This document shows, piece by piece, positions 37,747 through 46,767 of a stretch of 64,000 nt of DNA. Every line of letters begins with the position of its first letter. The first letter of the stretch is position 1. The DNA comes from Lutibacter sp. (lineage in GTDB: Bacteria > Bacteroidota > Bacteroidia > Flavobacteriales > Flavobacteriaceae). The stretch covers positions 44,345-108,344 of the forward strand of contig JAUYUA010000092.1 of NCBI GenBank assembly GCA_030694935.1, read 5' to 3'. Both the position numbers and the translations under genes were made by a program. The notes below the pieces were generated by a model that did no database searches, was not told the origin of the DNA, and saw only the letters and a list, made by a program, of their open reading frames with translations.

Positions 37747-39069
37747 ATGAAGAAAGTATTCATTACAGTAATTTCATTGTTATCTGCAGGTGCCATTGCA
37801 GCGCAGCATGGCGGCAGTTTAATAATAGAAGTAACCAGCATTACCTGCCAGAATAAATCTTACGATGGTGTGGTAGAATTTGACGGACTGGGGAATGAAG
37901 TATTTGTATCCGGTAGTTTTCACACCCGCAACCCAAAATCGAACAACTTAAGAAGCCATACCGGTGTAACCGAAACACCCACTTTTGGAAGTACTGCAGG
38001 GCACAATGAAAGAACCCAGGCTGGTACTGCCTCACCCAGCGGCGGTATTAACAACGGCAATACTTTTTCTGTTAACAAGGTCATCATGTCCACACAACTT
38101 GATGGCGATGGCTATACGATTTTTTCACCCTCGCTTTGGGAAAGAGACGACAACAATGAAATCATTTACAACAAATTTAAAAACCAACTGGCGGCAGACC
38201 TTGCTTCGGCCGCATTGATGCCTTTTCCAAATTTTGGTGGCAGTAATCCGGCAGATCCTTTTGATGGAAAAATATTTTTTTATGGAAATGGTTACAACGT
38301 TTCCATTCCGCCAAACAGCTATCCGTCAATTTTATCCCCGCTTATCAATATACAGGGCAATAGGCCAATTGGCATTACAATTTTCGCCGGAAATCCTTTG
38401 ATGTTTGATCCAAAAATAATTTTACTGGAAGCCCGTATCCTTTGGGCTGTGTACAACCAAACCCCAGTAAATCATCCTTACCCCAATACCGCCTACCCTT
38501 TTAAAACAATCAAAGAATTATCAATTGTCTGCGGAGAAAATACGTATGCCATAGAAAGCAGTAATGGAAGGTACACGGTTAATATTGCTATTAAGTTTGC
38601 CCCCGAAGCGGATGATATTGCAGCAGCAAATACTGCTGCACAAAACCCACCGGTAAAACAACAGATGGTTAATGTGGCCAGAATAAAAAATATAGGTAAC
38701 AAAACCATCCGACCTATTAAAGGAGCCCCTGCGCAGGCACCAGCTTATACCATGAGCAATGAAATGATGTACACCGAATGGAAGGGCTTGATGGGAATTT
38801 ATGGCGAGCCGAATAAAGGCGGCCCCTTCTTTTTCAAGGTTAACAACAACGCTTTTTGGCTGCAGGATGCTAATGGAAACAGTATTGCCTCGGGAGGTTT
38901 CAGAATAGAGAACAATAATTTTATTGCCAGCTACAGCTATCCCAATGGAGACACCTACAATATTATTTCAACAGGATACAATCCGGCTAACGGAGAGCTC
39001 ACGGGAACCTGGTCGGGCACGGGTGCTAATGCCAATAAAAACGGCAACTGGATGGCATATAAAAAATAA
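37747..39069 (+). CDS. Secreted protein, paralogue of 33433 product
   Basis: The 440-residue protein has a signal peptide ending in AIAAQ. The N-terminal domain shares VEFDGLGNEVFVSG, QAGTASPSGGI and NRPIGITI with the 33433 product. The C-terminal domain ends GTWSGTGANANKNGNWMAYKK. The two are clearly related but strongly diverged, pointing to old duplication rather than recent copy. Family unrecognised. Confidence 0.8.
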   Translation: MKKVFITVISLLSAGAIAAQHGGSLIIEVTSITCQNKSYDGVVEFDGLGNEVFVSGSFHTRNPKSNNLRSHTGVTETPTFGSTAGHNERTQAGTASPSGGINNGNTFSVNKVIMSTQLDGDGYTIFSPSLWERDDNNEIIYNKFKNQLAADLASAALMPFPNFGGSNPADPFDGKIFFYGNGYNVSIPPNSYPSILSPLINIQGNRPIGITIFAGNPLMFDPKIILLEARILWAVYNQTPVNHPYPNTAYPFKTIKELSIVCGENTYAIESSNGRYTVNIAIKFAPEADDIAAANTAAQNPPVKQQMVNVARIKNIGNKTIRPIKGAPAQAPAYTMSNEMMYTEWKGLMGIYGEPNKGGPFFFKVNNNAFWLQDANGNSIASGGFRIENNNFIASYSYPNGDTYNIISTGYNPANGELTGTWSGTGANANKNGNWMAYKK

Positions 39070-39129
39070 ATTCTTTTTAAACACAATAACGTTTTTACAA
39101 CCGTTTTTTTAACAATAAAAATCCATTGA

Positions 39130-39446
39130 ATGAAAAAATATATTCCTGTTGTTGTCCTATTGTTACTATTGGAAGCCACTTTTGCCCAAACCAAACCCAA
39201 ACAATAGGCTGTTGAGAAACCTCCCACTCAAAAAGAAATGGGAGCTATGATGAAAGAAATGCAACAGGCATTGGATGAGATGAGTCCGGAAGACAAAAAG
39301 GCGATGGAAGATATGGGCATTAAAATGCCAGACGCGAAAAACATTCAAAAAATATTTCGGGCGTAACGGATACTCAAATGAAAAAAGCTTATGAGACGAA
39401 GGTAAAATTGTACCACAAAAAGATGGCACTGGGACGTAAATTATAA
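39130..39446 (+). pseudogene. Broken, truncated paralogue of the 41436 protein
   Basis: The leader (MKKYIPVVV, ATFAQTKPKQ) and following EKPPTQKEM region match the 41436 product. There is an in-frame TAG at 39205. A further frameshift near 39360 is needed to reach TDTQMKKAYETKVKLYHKKM and a stop at 39444. Only about 100 codons remain against 806 in the intact relative. Confidence 0.8.
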
Positions 39447-39470
39447 TGGTTAGTCTGAGGGTTTTATAAC

Positions 39471-39546
39471 AAAAATCCTGTTTTTAGGGGATTGTATGGT
39501 TTTAATTTAATTAGGACTTTTACTATCATAATGTTACAAAAAAAAT
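39471..39546 (+). repeat. Upstream repeat, shorter copy C with operator-like motif, site 5
   Basis: Matches copies A and B for about 75 bases, then diverges. The operator-like motif is at 39475-39499, 87 bases before the 39586 start. Confidence 0.85.
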
Positions 39547-39585
39547 GAAGATAAAAATTTATTAAAATAACTAAAACAATTTATC

Positions 39586-40251
39586 ATGAAAAAGTTACTG
39601 CTAATTACTATGCTGTATGCAATTGCAATAAGCAATTTGAATGCACAAATTAAAACATCAAAAACTTTACGAAACACGCAAAACTTAAATCTGGTGATTC
39701 CGCCACCGCCACCCCCACCTCCTACAATCAGCAAAACATCAGATCCTATATCTAACACAGGAGTTGCTGCCAGTGTTTATACCTTAACTTCTGCAAGGGT
39801 AAATATCAGAACGGGGAATGATAATAAAGAGTTTCCTTCCAAAATTTTAGTAACACTCAAAACGAAAGCTACTCCAATTAGCGATTGGTCGCCTTTTTAT
39901 CAATTGAATTTAGATAATGAAATGAGAATAAATTCAAACACTGAGTTTGGACTGGAACGTGATGTGCAATTACGTGGTGAGTCAAAACTGGAAGCTTTTC
40001 AAAATTCAGGACTAATAATGAGAATAATATATTTACCAAATTTCTTTGCAGATGCATGGAAAATAGAAAACATTACACTTGTTTTAGAATTTAAAAATCA
40101 ATTTGGAAATCCGCATCCAACGCTTGGAAGTAAAACTATTGTTTTCAGCAATGCGTATGGTTTTTTGAATAATGAATATCGCTATATGGAATGTATCACC
40201 GATGGTTCATTTAATCCTCTTACAGCAGTAATAAGTAAACAGCAGCAATAA
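39586..40251 (+). CDS. Secreted protein with polyproline segment
   Basis: The 221-residue protein has a signal peptide (SNLNAQ). A run of eight prolines (IPPPPPPPPT, near residue 45) separates the leader from a beta-rich domain with ARVNIRTGNDNKEFPSKILVTL and IENITLVLEFKNQFG. The shape suggests a single binding domain on a stiff linker. No family recognised. Confidence 0.75.
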   Translation: MKKLLLITMLYAIAISNLNAQIKTSKTLRNTQNLNLVIPPPPPPPPTISKTSDPISNTGVAASVYTLTSARVNIRTGNDNKEFPSKILVTLKTKATPISDWSPFYQLNLDNEMRINSNTEFGLERDVQLRGESKLEAFQNSGLIMRIIYLPNFFADAWKIENITLVLEFKNQFGNPHPTLGSKTIVFSNAYGFLNNEYRYMECITDGSFNPLTAVISKQQQ

Positions 40252-40315
40252 GGAAATAGACAAATACAGTAAGGATAACTTAAAAATACATTTTTTTTAA
40301 AAATAAAATCAAATC

Positions 40316-40765
40316 ATGAAAAAGTTATTACAAATTCTTCCCTTCATTTTATTTGCCCTTTCAGTCAATGCCCAGCAAACAGAAGACGATATTTATGTGG
40401 GCAAAAGTAAAACGTTTGGAAACTATAAAGGAACTGACATCATCAATGTCAACTCCAAACCCCTGCTTGGTTTGGATAGAAATGCAAAACAAATTAAAGG
40501 CCAATCAAACATAACCGGCACAGTGGTAAAAGTTGATTGGTGTGAAGAAGATTGTTTAACAATGTGGGTGCAAAAAGATGACGGAACCACAGTGGCAGTT
40601 GGAACAAAAGATTACGGATTTACCGTTCCCAAAGATATAGTGGGAAAAAGAATTATTATTGAAGGTATAGAGCCCGCTAAGCTCATCCGTGAAAAAAAGA
40701 CTGTGAAAAAAGCGTATCAGAAAGATATTCAAATTGCAGCAACGGGTATAAAGATTTTTGACTAA
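40316..40765 (+). CDS. DUF4920-family secreted protein (copy 2)
   Basis: The 149-residue protein has a signal peptide (SVNAQQ). Nearly all motifs of the 37158 product are repeated (YVGKSKTFGNYKGTD, ITGTVVKVDWCEEDC, VPKDIVGKRIIIEG). It has an added stretch with PLLGLDRNA after the first strand. Likely periplasmic; role unknown. Confidence 0.85.
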   Translation: MKKLLQILPFILFALSVNAQQTEDDIYVGKSKTFGNYKGTDIINVNSKPLLGLDRNAKQIKGQSNITGTVVKVDWCEEDCLTMWVQKDDGTTVAVGTKDYGFTVPKDIVGKRIIIEGIEPAKLIREKKTVKKAYQKDIQIAATGIKIFD

Positions 40766-40939
40766 AAAAGAGTAAAAATTCATTGGTGAATTCCCGCACT
40801 CATGAGTTTTTCATAACATTATTTTTGCACCTCTGTCTGGGATTTGAATTACGACAGAAAGCATCAAAACCACGAAATGATTAAGTGTATTTTAAAAAAC
40901 CGATTAGAAAAACGGCTATTGTTTATCTCTAAATAACTG

Positions 40940-41407
40940 ATGATGAAAAAATGTATTCTTGTACCTATCCTACTGCTTGCAATGGGAGCAGCTTTTGCCC
41001 AAACCAAACCAAAAACGACGGTAAAGCAATCCGTGCCGGAATTAACAAGGCTAATAACCGGCACTGGATTGCCCTATAAAATGGTTAACGACAGTGTGGC
41101 TGTTATCCCTTACGAAGGAGAAAACATTGCTTCCTACAATGTGGTGGTTCAAAAAATAAACGACCTGTATATTGTTTACACCAACCTTACAGAAGCACTG
41201 CCAGGGAAAATGGATTCGACAAAATATGAATATCTGTTGTTTCAAAACAATAACTTTGATATAGTAAAAATTGGCATTAATGCCGACGACAATGCGGTGT
41301 ACCTAAGAGCTGATGTATATAAAGCCAGCATAACAACCGCCCTGCTGACCAGAATTATTAAACAGGTGGCCAATGTTACCAATATTATTGTGGGAGATTT
41401 AAAGTAA
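40940..41407 (+). CDS. Secreted protein of unknown function (YbjN-like size)
   Basis: The 155-residue protein has the leader MKKCILVPILLLAMGAAFAQ. The mature part alternates strands and helices (GTGLPYKMVNDSVAVIPYEG, ANVTNIIVGDLK), as in YbjN or secretion-chaperone-like folds (inference, weak). Its leader is nearly the same as that of the next gene, although the mature parts differ. Start may be 40940 or the adjacent ATG at 40943. Confidence 0.75.
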   Translation: MMKKCILVPILLLAMGAAFAQTKPKTTVKQSVPELTRLITGTGLPYKMVNDSVAVIPYEGENIASYNVVVQKINDLYIVYTNLTEALPGKMDSTKYEYLLFQNNNFDIVKIGINADDNAVYLRADVYKASITTALLTRIIKQVANVTNIIVGDLK

Positions 41408-41435
41408 ACAAAATGTATAAAAAATAATATTTAAA

Positions 41436-43856
41436 ATGAAAAAGTACATTCTTGTATCTATGTTGCTGCTGGTTATGGGAGCTGCCTTTGCACAAACAAA
41501 ACCAAAACCAAAGTCAAAAGAAAAGCCACCTACACAGTCTGAAATGGAAAAGATGATGAAAGAGGCTATGAAAGGTATGAGCGAGGAAGAAAAAGCAGAG
41601 ATGCGAAAGATGATGGGCAATGTAATGCCAGCCTTGATGGAGCAAAACAGCAAAATGGCTGATTATCCTGAATTTACCAGCAACAAACAATTAGTGCCCA
41701 AAAAAGATATGGCAAAAATAAATGCCATACCAAAGAAAAAATTATCGCAGGCTGATATGGGCCCTTACGCAACGAACCTGTATAATAAATTAATGACAAA
41801 AGGTGATGCCGCTGAGATAGCTATTGTAAAAAAAGTGATAGCCCAATCGCCAAAGGCAAATGATTTAGGCAGTGCAGCTATTCTTTGTATGATGCAGGGA
41901 CATCCGCAGGCAGCCATGGCATTAAGCATGAAAGCAGTGCAAACTGCCCCCTCCGGCGTCAATTTGCAAAACAATATGGCTGCATTACTCACTCAGTATG
42001 GCTATCCGGAACAGGCTGTTCCGGTACTTCAAAAACTAAGAAATGATTTTCCCGATAACAGTACAGTAATGAATAATCTTGCCCATGCATGGCTGGGCCT
42101 TGGTGCCATTGACAGTGCCAAGTCTAATATTAGAATAGCCGGTCGCCTGAATCCATATCATCCCGAAACAAAACAAACAGAAGGTGTGATTGAAGAAACA
42201 ACGGGCAACCCGGTAAAAGCGGTAAAAGATTATGAAGAGTCAATGGAAAACTCAATTAACCCTTTTACAGAACAGCTGATAAAAAATAATACAGGACAAA
42301 GTAAATCATACAGCCCCGATTTTGAAAAAATAAAGAAGAGCATAACGATCTATGAATATTTTCCAAGAGACTGGATAAAAATTCCGGCACTTACCGATAA
42401 TGTTTCAGCTTTTGAAAGTAATATGAAAATCAAAAATGGATACACCAAAATGTTTGAAGAACTAAACGAGAAAATCGAAGCCCTGACAGAAGCAAGCAAT
42501 GCTGAAGTGGATGCCCTGATGGAAAAAGGCGAAACGGAGTTTGCAAAAGAGATGATGAAGGAATCCATGAAAGGCCTGAGTATGATGAGTATGCCGGCAG
42601 TGTATGTGCAAAATGTGTTACAGGCTTACCTGCAAAAATGGGCTGAAGCTTATGTAAAAGAGGGAAGTGCAATGATGAAGGAAATTAATGCCAAACAAAA
42701 AGTAATGACTAAAATTGGCGATAATGATAAATGCCCCGACCATGACAGAAAGAATAATGAATTTCTAACTTACGCCAATCCCAAAATCAGGGCATTTTAT
42801 GCAAATAAAATAGAAGAGTGCCGGGTATGGTTAAATGCATTTTGTACATGGGTCTGGTATATTGCCGGTAATCCAAAAAATTCGGTGATGACACAATGTA
42901 TTGCATGGACTGCATTCATTACTGAAATAAACGATGCAGCAATAGATAACCAGTACGCCATTGCAAAGTCCTGTGTCAATCAAAATAGTTTTGCAGCAAC
43001 CTATATTGCTCCGCCGGAAATTCCAAATTTTACCTGCCCCACAATTGTAAGCATGCCCATGGGACCTGAATGGCAGCAGCTAAGCAAAGCCACTAACAAC
43101 TTTGATGATAATAAGTATGCAATTAAAAAAGCAACAGCGAATCCGGTTCCCAATCATACAATTGCCTATGGAGCAGATCATACTTCAATTGCAGAACCGG
43201 GCCCGGATCCATTTTTCAAATCAGCCAATGGAAGCATGACTCCGGGTATTGCTGAAGAAGGTAATTCCCCCGGAGAACAACTGCTTGATATGCTTAATAA
43301 CGGGTCGCAGGAAGCAATTACAGATGCAAGTAATGATAAACAGGCCAAAAGCCCGGATGCAAAGGACCAAGAGATAAGCGATTTCTGGGCAAATTATGTA
43401 AAAAACAAAATAGCCCGGCAAAAAGAGATAGATGCAAAGAATAAGGAAGCAGGTGACTTTTGGAACAACTATATTAAAGACAAAATAGCAAGGCAAAAAG
43501 CATTACAGGAAGCACAAGAAAAAAGAAATACTGAGTGGTTTAAAGAATATCTTAAAAGCAAAATTGCTTATTCAAAAACTGAAGAGTATAAAAGAGAGCT
43601 TGAAAGAGCGACAGCAGAAAAAATAAAAAAGCTCCAAAAAAACAAACTGGCCCAGGATCTCCTGAAGAAAATGATGAGTAGCGATTGTAAGAATGTAAGA
43701 AACACAAAAGACATACAAAGAGAGTTATTTGAAAAAGGGATGCGGGAAGCCGGCGATAATATGGAAGATCTGAGAGCAAATGGCCTGCAACCAAGTCTCA
43801 GCAGTGGACTGCAGCCACCGGGAACATTTACCCCGGTAAAAGGGTTGTTTAATTAA
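41436..43856 (+). CDS. Large secreted TPR protein with C-terminal W-N-Y repeats
   Basis: The 806-residue protein has a signal peptide (GAAFAQ), a Met/Lys/Glu-rich helical segment (about 28-75), TPR-like helices (about 130-270), a middle region with conserved Cys (about 428-530), and a C-terminal coiled region. The last part has three tandem units around FWANYVKNKIARQK, FWNNYIKDKIARQK and WFKEYLKSKIAYSK (about residues 648-712). It looks like a periplasmic scaffold. A broken paralogue lies at 39130. Confidence 0.8.
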   Translation: MKKYILVSMLLLVMGAAFAQTKPKPKSKEKPPTQSEMEKMMKEAMKGMSEEEKAEMRKMMGNVMPALMEQNSKMADYPEFTSNKQLVPKKDMAKINAIPKKKLSQADMGPYATNLYNKLMTKGDAAEIAIVKKVIAQSPKANDLGSAAILCMMQGHPQAAMALSMKAVQTAPSGVNLQNNMAALLTQYGYPEQAVPVLQKLRNDFPDNSTVMNNLAHAWLGLGAIDSAKSNIRIAGRLNPYHPETKQTEGVIEETTGNPVKAVKDYEESMENSINPFTEQLIKNNTGQSKSYSPDFEKIKKSITIYEYFPRDWIKIPALTDNVSAFESNMKIKNGYTKMFEELNEKIEALTEASNAEVDALMEKGETEFAKEMMKESMKGLSMMSMPAVYVQNVLQAYLQKWAEAYVKEGSAMMKEINAKQKVMTKIGDNDKCPDHDRKNNEFLTYANPKIRAFYANKIEECRVWLNAFCTWVWYIAGNPKNSVMTQCIAWTAFITEINDAAIDNQYAIAKSCVNQNSFAATYIAPPEIPNFTCPTIVSMPMGPEWQQLSKATNNFDDNKYAIKKATANPVPNHTIAYGADHTSIAEPGPDPFFKSANGSMTPGIAEEGNSPGEQLLDMLNNGSQEAITDASNDKQAKSPDAKDQEISDFWANYVKNKIARQKEIDAKNKEAGDFWNNYIKDKIARQKALQEAQEKRNTEWFKEYLKSKIAYSKTEEYKRELERATAEKIKKLQKNKLAQDLLKKMMSSDCKNVRNTKDIQRELFEKGMREAGDNMEDLRANGLQPSLSSGLQPPGTFTPVKGLFN

Positions 43857-43869
43857 CAGAAATAAAATC

Positions 43870-44844
43870 ATGAAATATATCATACTATCATCAATCTTTT
43901 TGTTTTCAATTTCCTTATCTGCTCAGGATTGCAGCAAAGAAATATTGGCTCAAAAACCCGGCACATGGAAAGCCGGAATGAAAGGCTCCATTGTTAATGT
44001 AAGTGCGGCAGATTTAGTAAAAGAAAAAGCAGTAACCGCCGGCATTCACAAAATGGTTTCTTCAAACTATAAACCAATGGGATGCCAGGTTTTATATAGC
44101 ACAGTGTTTGGTAAAAGTATGGTTAACGGCCAAACTTGGATAGCCGACCCTTATTATTATTCAATGTACATTCTCAGGTTTTTATGCGACCAGCAAAGCA
44201 ACGATAAAACAAAATACTATGTTGACCATGCAACTCCCACAACTGTAAATATTTCTGCTAATGCTATTTACTCCCTGAATACGCTCTATGCCGCAGACTT
44301 GGGTGATGATTTCAGGGGATATTTAAAACTGAAACAAAGACCGGTAAAAAAAGACGGCTATTATTTTATGGGCGAAGAAAAAGTGAATTATAACTCACCG
44401 ATATATGAATACCGCTGGTTAATTACTTACAACGATACACTTCCTTTCTCTAACCTCAACCGTAAAGAATATTTACTGATACAAAAGAAAAGATTAGAAA
44501 AAGCAGTAAGAGAAAACCCCGGCGAAAAAGCATACCTGGATAAATATTTTAAAAATATAAATGACTACCTCACCAAACCTGAAACCGAGTTGAGCAAGCC
44601 AGCTGTTTGCATATGGAATGATGAAGAACGATTTGAAAAATTTGTAGAAGAAGGAACGAAAGGTTCTTTTATTGCCATTAAACCTAATCTGGATTATTAC
44701 CGGAAAAAATTACCGAAGTCATCGCCGCAGTTTTTTACAGTGGTATATAAAATATCAAAAGACGATGCCGTATTTGAAGATAATATGGAAGCGATAAAAA
44801 AAGCAGTTGATTTTTCAACCCTGAAAAATATGCTGGGAAAATAA
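43870..44844 (+). CDS. Secreted protein, paralogue of 44871 N-terminal region
   Basis: The 324-residue protein has a signal peptide (SLSAQ). Features shared with the next gene's product are a strand pattern near LPFSNLNRKEYLLIQ versus LPFEKITIGEFFSQV, and a C-terminal block such as SPQFFTVVYKI...FEDNMEAIKKAVDF. Three to four conserved Cys are present. Family unrecognised. It follows the TPR gene by 13 bases and precedes its paralogue by 26, so it is in the same operon. Confidence 0.75.
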   Translation: MKYIILSSIFLFSISLSAQDCSKEILAQKPGTWKAGMKGSIVNVSAADLVKEKAVTAGIHKMVSSNYKPMGCQVLYSTVFGKSMVNGQTWIADPYYYSMYILRFLCDQQSNDKTKYYVDHATPTTVNISANAIYSLNTLYAADLGDDFRGYLKLKQRPVKKDGYYFMGEEKVNYNSPIYEYRWLITYNDTLPFSNLNRKEYLLIQKKRLEKAVRENPGEKAYLDKYFKNINDYLTKPETELSKPAVCIWNDEERFEKFVEEGTKGSFIAIKPNLDYYRKKLPKSSPQFFTVVYKISKDDAVFEDNMEAIKKAVDFSTLKNMLGK

Positions 44845-44870
44845 GATTATAACAGTATAAAGATCTTTTT

Positions 44871-46763
44871 ATGAAAAAAATAATTCTCATTGCACTCGTA
44901 GCCTTTACAATAACGTCACAAGCTCAGGTATATGTTGACCGCATTGGTTTCAAACTCGAAAGTATTGCTGACATTGATATCGGCTGGATGACAATTCGAG
45001 AACACACTACAGCACCAAAAGGGAAACAACTTGGCAATAGAAATTACAGTGCCACCCAAATTGGCTACAGCCAAAAGTTTGTAGAATGGATGCAGCAATC
45101 GTATTTACCTAAAGGCTGCCTGGGTGATGCGACTTATTATCAACATGCTACACCCAAATTCAGCAGCACAAATAGCACCTTGGGCAATGCTATAAATCAA
45201 CATGGCCATGCCCTGCCACATACGTATGGTGCACGGTCAAGAATATATATGTTTTTAAAAAAAGATGCCCAGAGAAAATTTGTGCCGCAAAACAGCCTTT
45301 CTGATAATTGGCGCATTGAAGCTAATGGACTGCAATATATCAGCCAACCCATATCTTTTATTTCAAGTACCGACGAATACTATTTTATACTACCAGATTT
45401 TAAGGAAAATTCAAAAGGATATGATGATGATAACAAAGCCAGAGGTACCAGAAGTAATTTACTAGGTTTCGATAACCACAAAAACATTAAAGGGTACAAA
45501 CATTTTTTTATCCCGCCAAAAAAAACTATTGACTCCGATGGCCAGTACATTGTAATTATGACCAAAGACAATGAACAACTACCTTTTGAAAAAATAACTA
45601 TCGGTGAGTTTTTTTCACAAGTTGAAAAGCAATTTCCGGTTTGGCAAAAAATAAACGAAATATCAGCAGAAAATTTCGCTAAGGCTCAAAAAAATCTTGC
45701 CCGCCTTAAAGAAAAATATAAACGCAAATGGAATGATATTGCTGAATTGGAACTTTCAACAATTGACATTTGGAGCTTTATAAATGCAACCGAAGATTAC
45801 AATGATTTTTTCGATAACAAAGATATTTATGGAAAGGAAGGTGTTCACACTACCTTTCCTGTTTTAAAAGTCTCAAGGGCCGCTAAAGAACTTTGCAAAA
45901 CAGACCAGCCACAGTGGCTTGTTATCCGGTGGAGCTGGGGAATGGAAAGACAACCGTATTTTCTACATTTACATGAATCAATACTGAATAATTTTAATTT
46001 TGATTATGTCTATAATTTTTTCTTTGACCCCGAAAAAGTAAAAGGCCAACCATATAAACCGCTTCGTTCCCCTTCCTACAAAGAAGCAGTAGTAGTTACC
46101 GAGGCATCTGAAGCATCAAAGAAAAACAATGCAGACAAAAACGTTTTTTTCTTTGAAGATTTTTCAACAACAGGTGTTGGCAAAAAACCTATTGGATGGA
46201 AAAGTAATTTAGGTGCGGGCGGCAGCAGCAGTGTTGTTACCAATCTGGGTGGTTTAGGAGGTAACTGGGCTGTCGTGGCAGACTATACGTTAACACCCAG
46301 TCAGATTAAAAAACCATTTCCACAAAATTTTACATTGAGTTTCGAATTAGTAGTTGCTCAAAATTTTACGTGGGGGGCCAATCGAATTCATTTTAAACTA
46401 GCCAAAGAAACTTCCCCGGGTAATGCAGAATCATTTCTGGATTTGGGACTTCGCCCCGGCTATGATGGAAGAGATGGAGATGTGTCGCTGGAAACAAAAT
46501 TCCCGTCGCCGCCTGGTTATTCAAACAGTGCTAATTCGTTTGTTGCTCCCGGTTTTTCTAACAACAAAAAAAATAACCTCATTAAAGTAACCATTAAAAA
46601 AATGAGTGAAACTCTTCAGGTATATATTGACAATAATAAAATAGTTGAATACGAAAAAGCAATACCTGCCGCTCATTTGTTTAATGCCCTGTCATTCTTT
46701 AGTTACAACGCAGGAGAGAATGATAAATATTATATCAGCAATGTTAAAATAACAAAAGATTAA
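44871..46763 (+). CDS. Large secreted protein with C-terminal LamG-like domain
   Basis: The 630-residue protein has a signal peptide (SQAQ). The N-terminal 400 residues resemble the 43870 product in layout, with extra charged helices (KNLARLKEKYKRK). The C-terminal 205 residues (VFFFEDFSTTGVGKKPIGW, then FTLSFELVVAQNFTWG, VYIDNNKIVEYEKA) look like a concanavalin/LamG-type jelly roll found N-terminal in some Bacteroidota OmpA-family proteins. A carbohydrate-binding role is inference. Confidence 0.75.
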   Translation: MKKIILIALVAFTITSQAQVYVDRIGFKLESIADIDIGWMTIREHTTAPKGKQLGNRNYSATQIGYSQKFVEWMQQSYLPKGCLGDATYYQHATPKFSSTNSTLGNAINQHGHALPHTYGARSRIYMFLKKDAQRKFVPQNSLSDNWRIEANGLQYISQPISFISSTDEYYFILPDFKENSKGYDDDNKARGTRSNLLGFDNHKNIKGYKHFFIPPKKTIDSDGQYIVIMTKDNEQLPFEKITIGEFFSQVEKQFPVWQKINEISAENFAKAQKNLARLKEKYKRKWNDIAELELSTIDIWSFINATEDYNDFFDNKDIYGKEGVHTTFPVLKVSRAAKELCKTDQPQWLVIRWSWGMERQPYFLHLHESILNNFNFDYVYNFFFDPEKVKGQPYKPLRSPSYKEAVVVTEASEASKKNNADKNVFFFEDFSTTGVGKKPIGWKSNLGAGGSSSVVTNLGGLGGNWAVVADYTLTPSQIKKPFPQNFTLSFELVVAQNFTWGANRIHFKLAKETSPGNAESFLDLGLRPGYDGRDGDVSLETKFPSPPGYSNSANSFVAPGFSNNKKNNLIKVTIKKMSETLQVYIDNNKIVEYEKAIPAAHLFNALSFFSYNAGENDKYYISNVKITKD

Positions 46764-46767
46764 AAAC

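Noticed and set aside
39534..39758. Minus-strand frame with polyglycine
   Set aside because: It is the complement of the polyproline segment of the 39586 gene.
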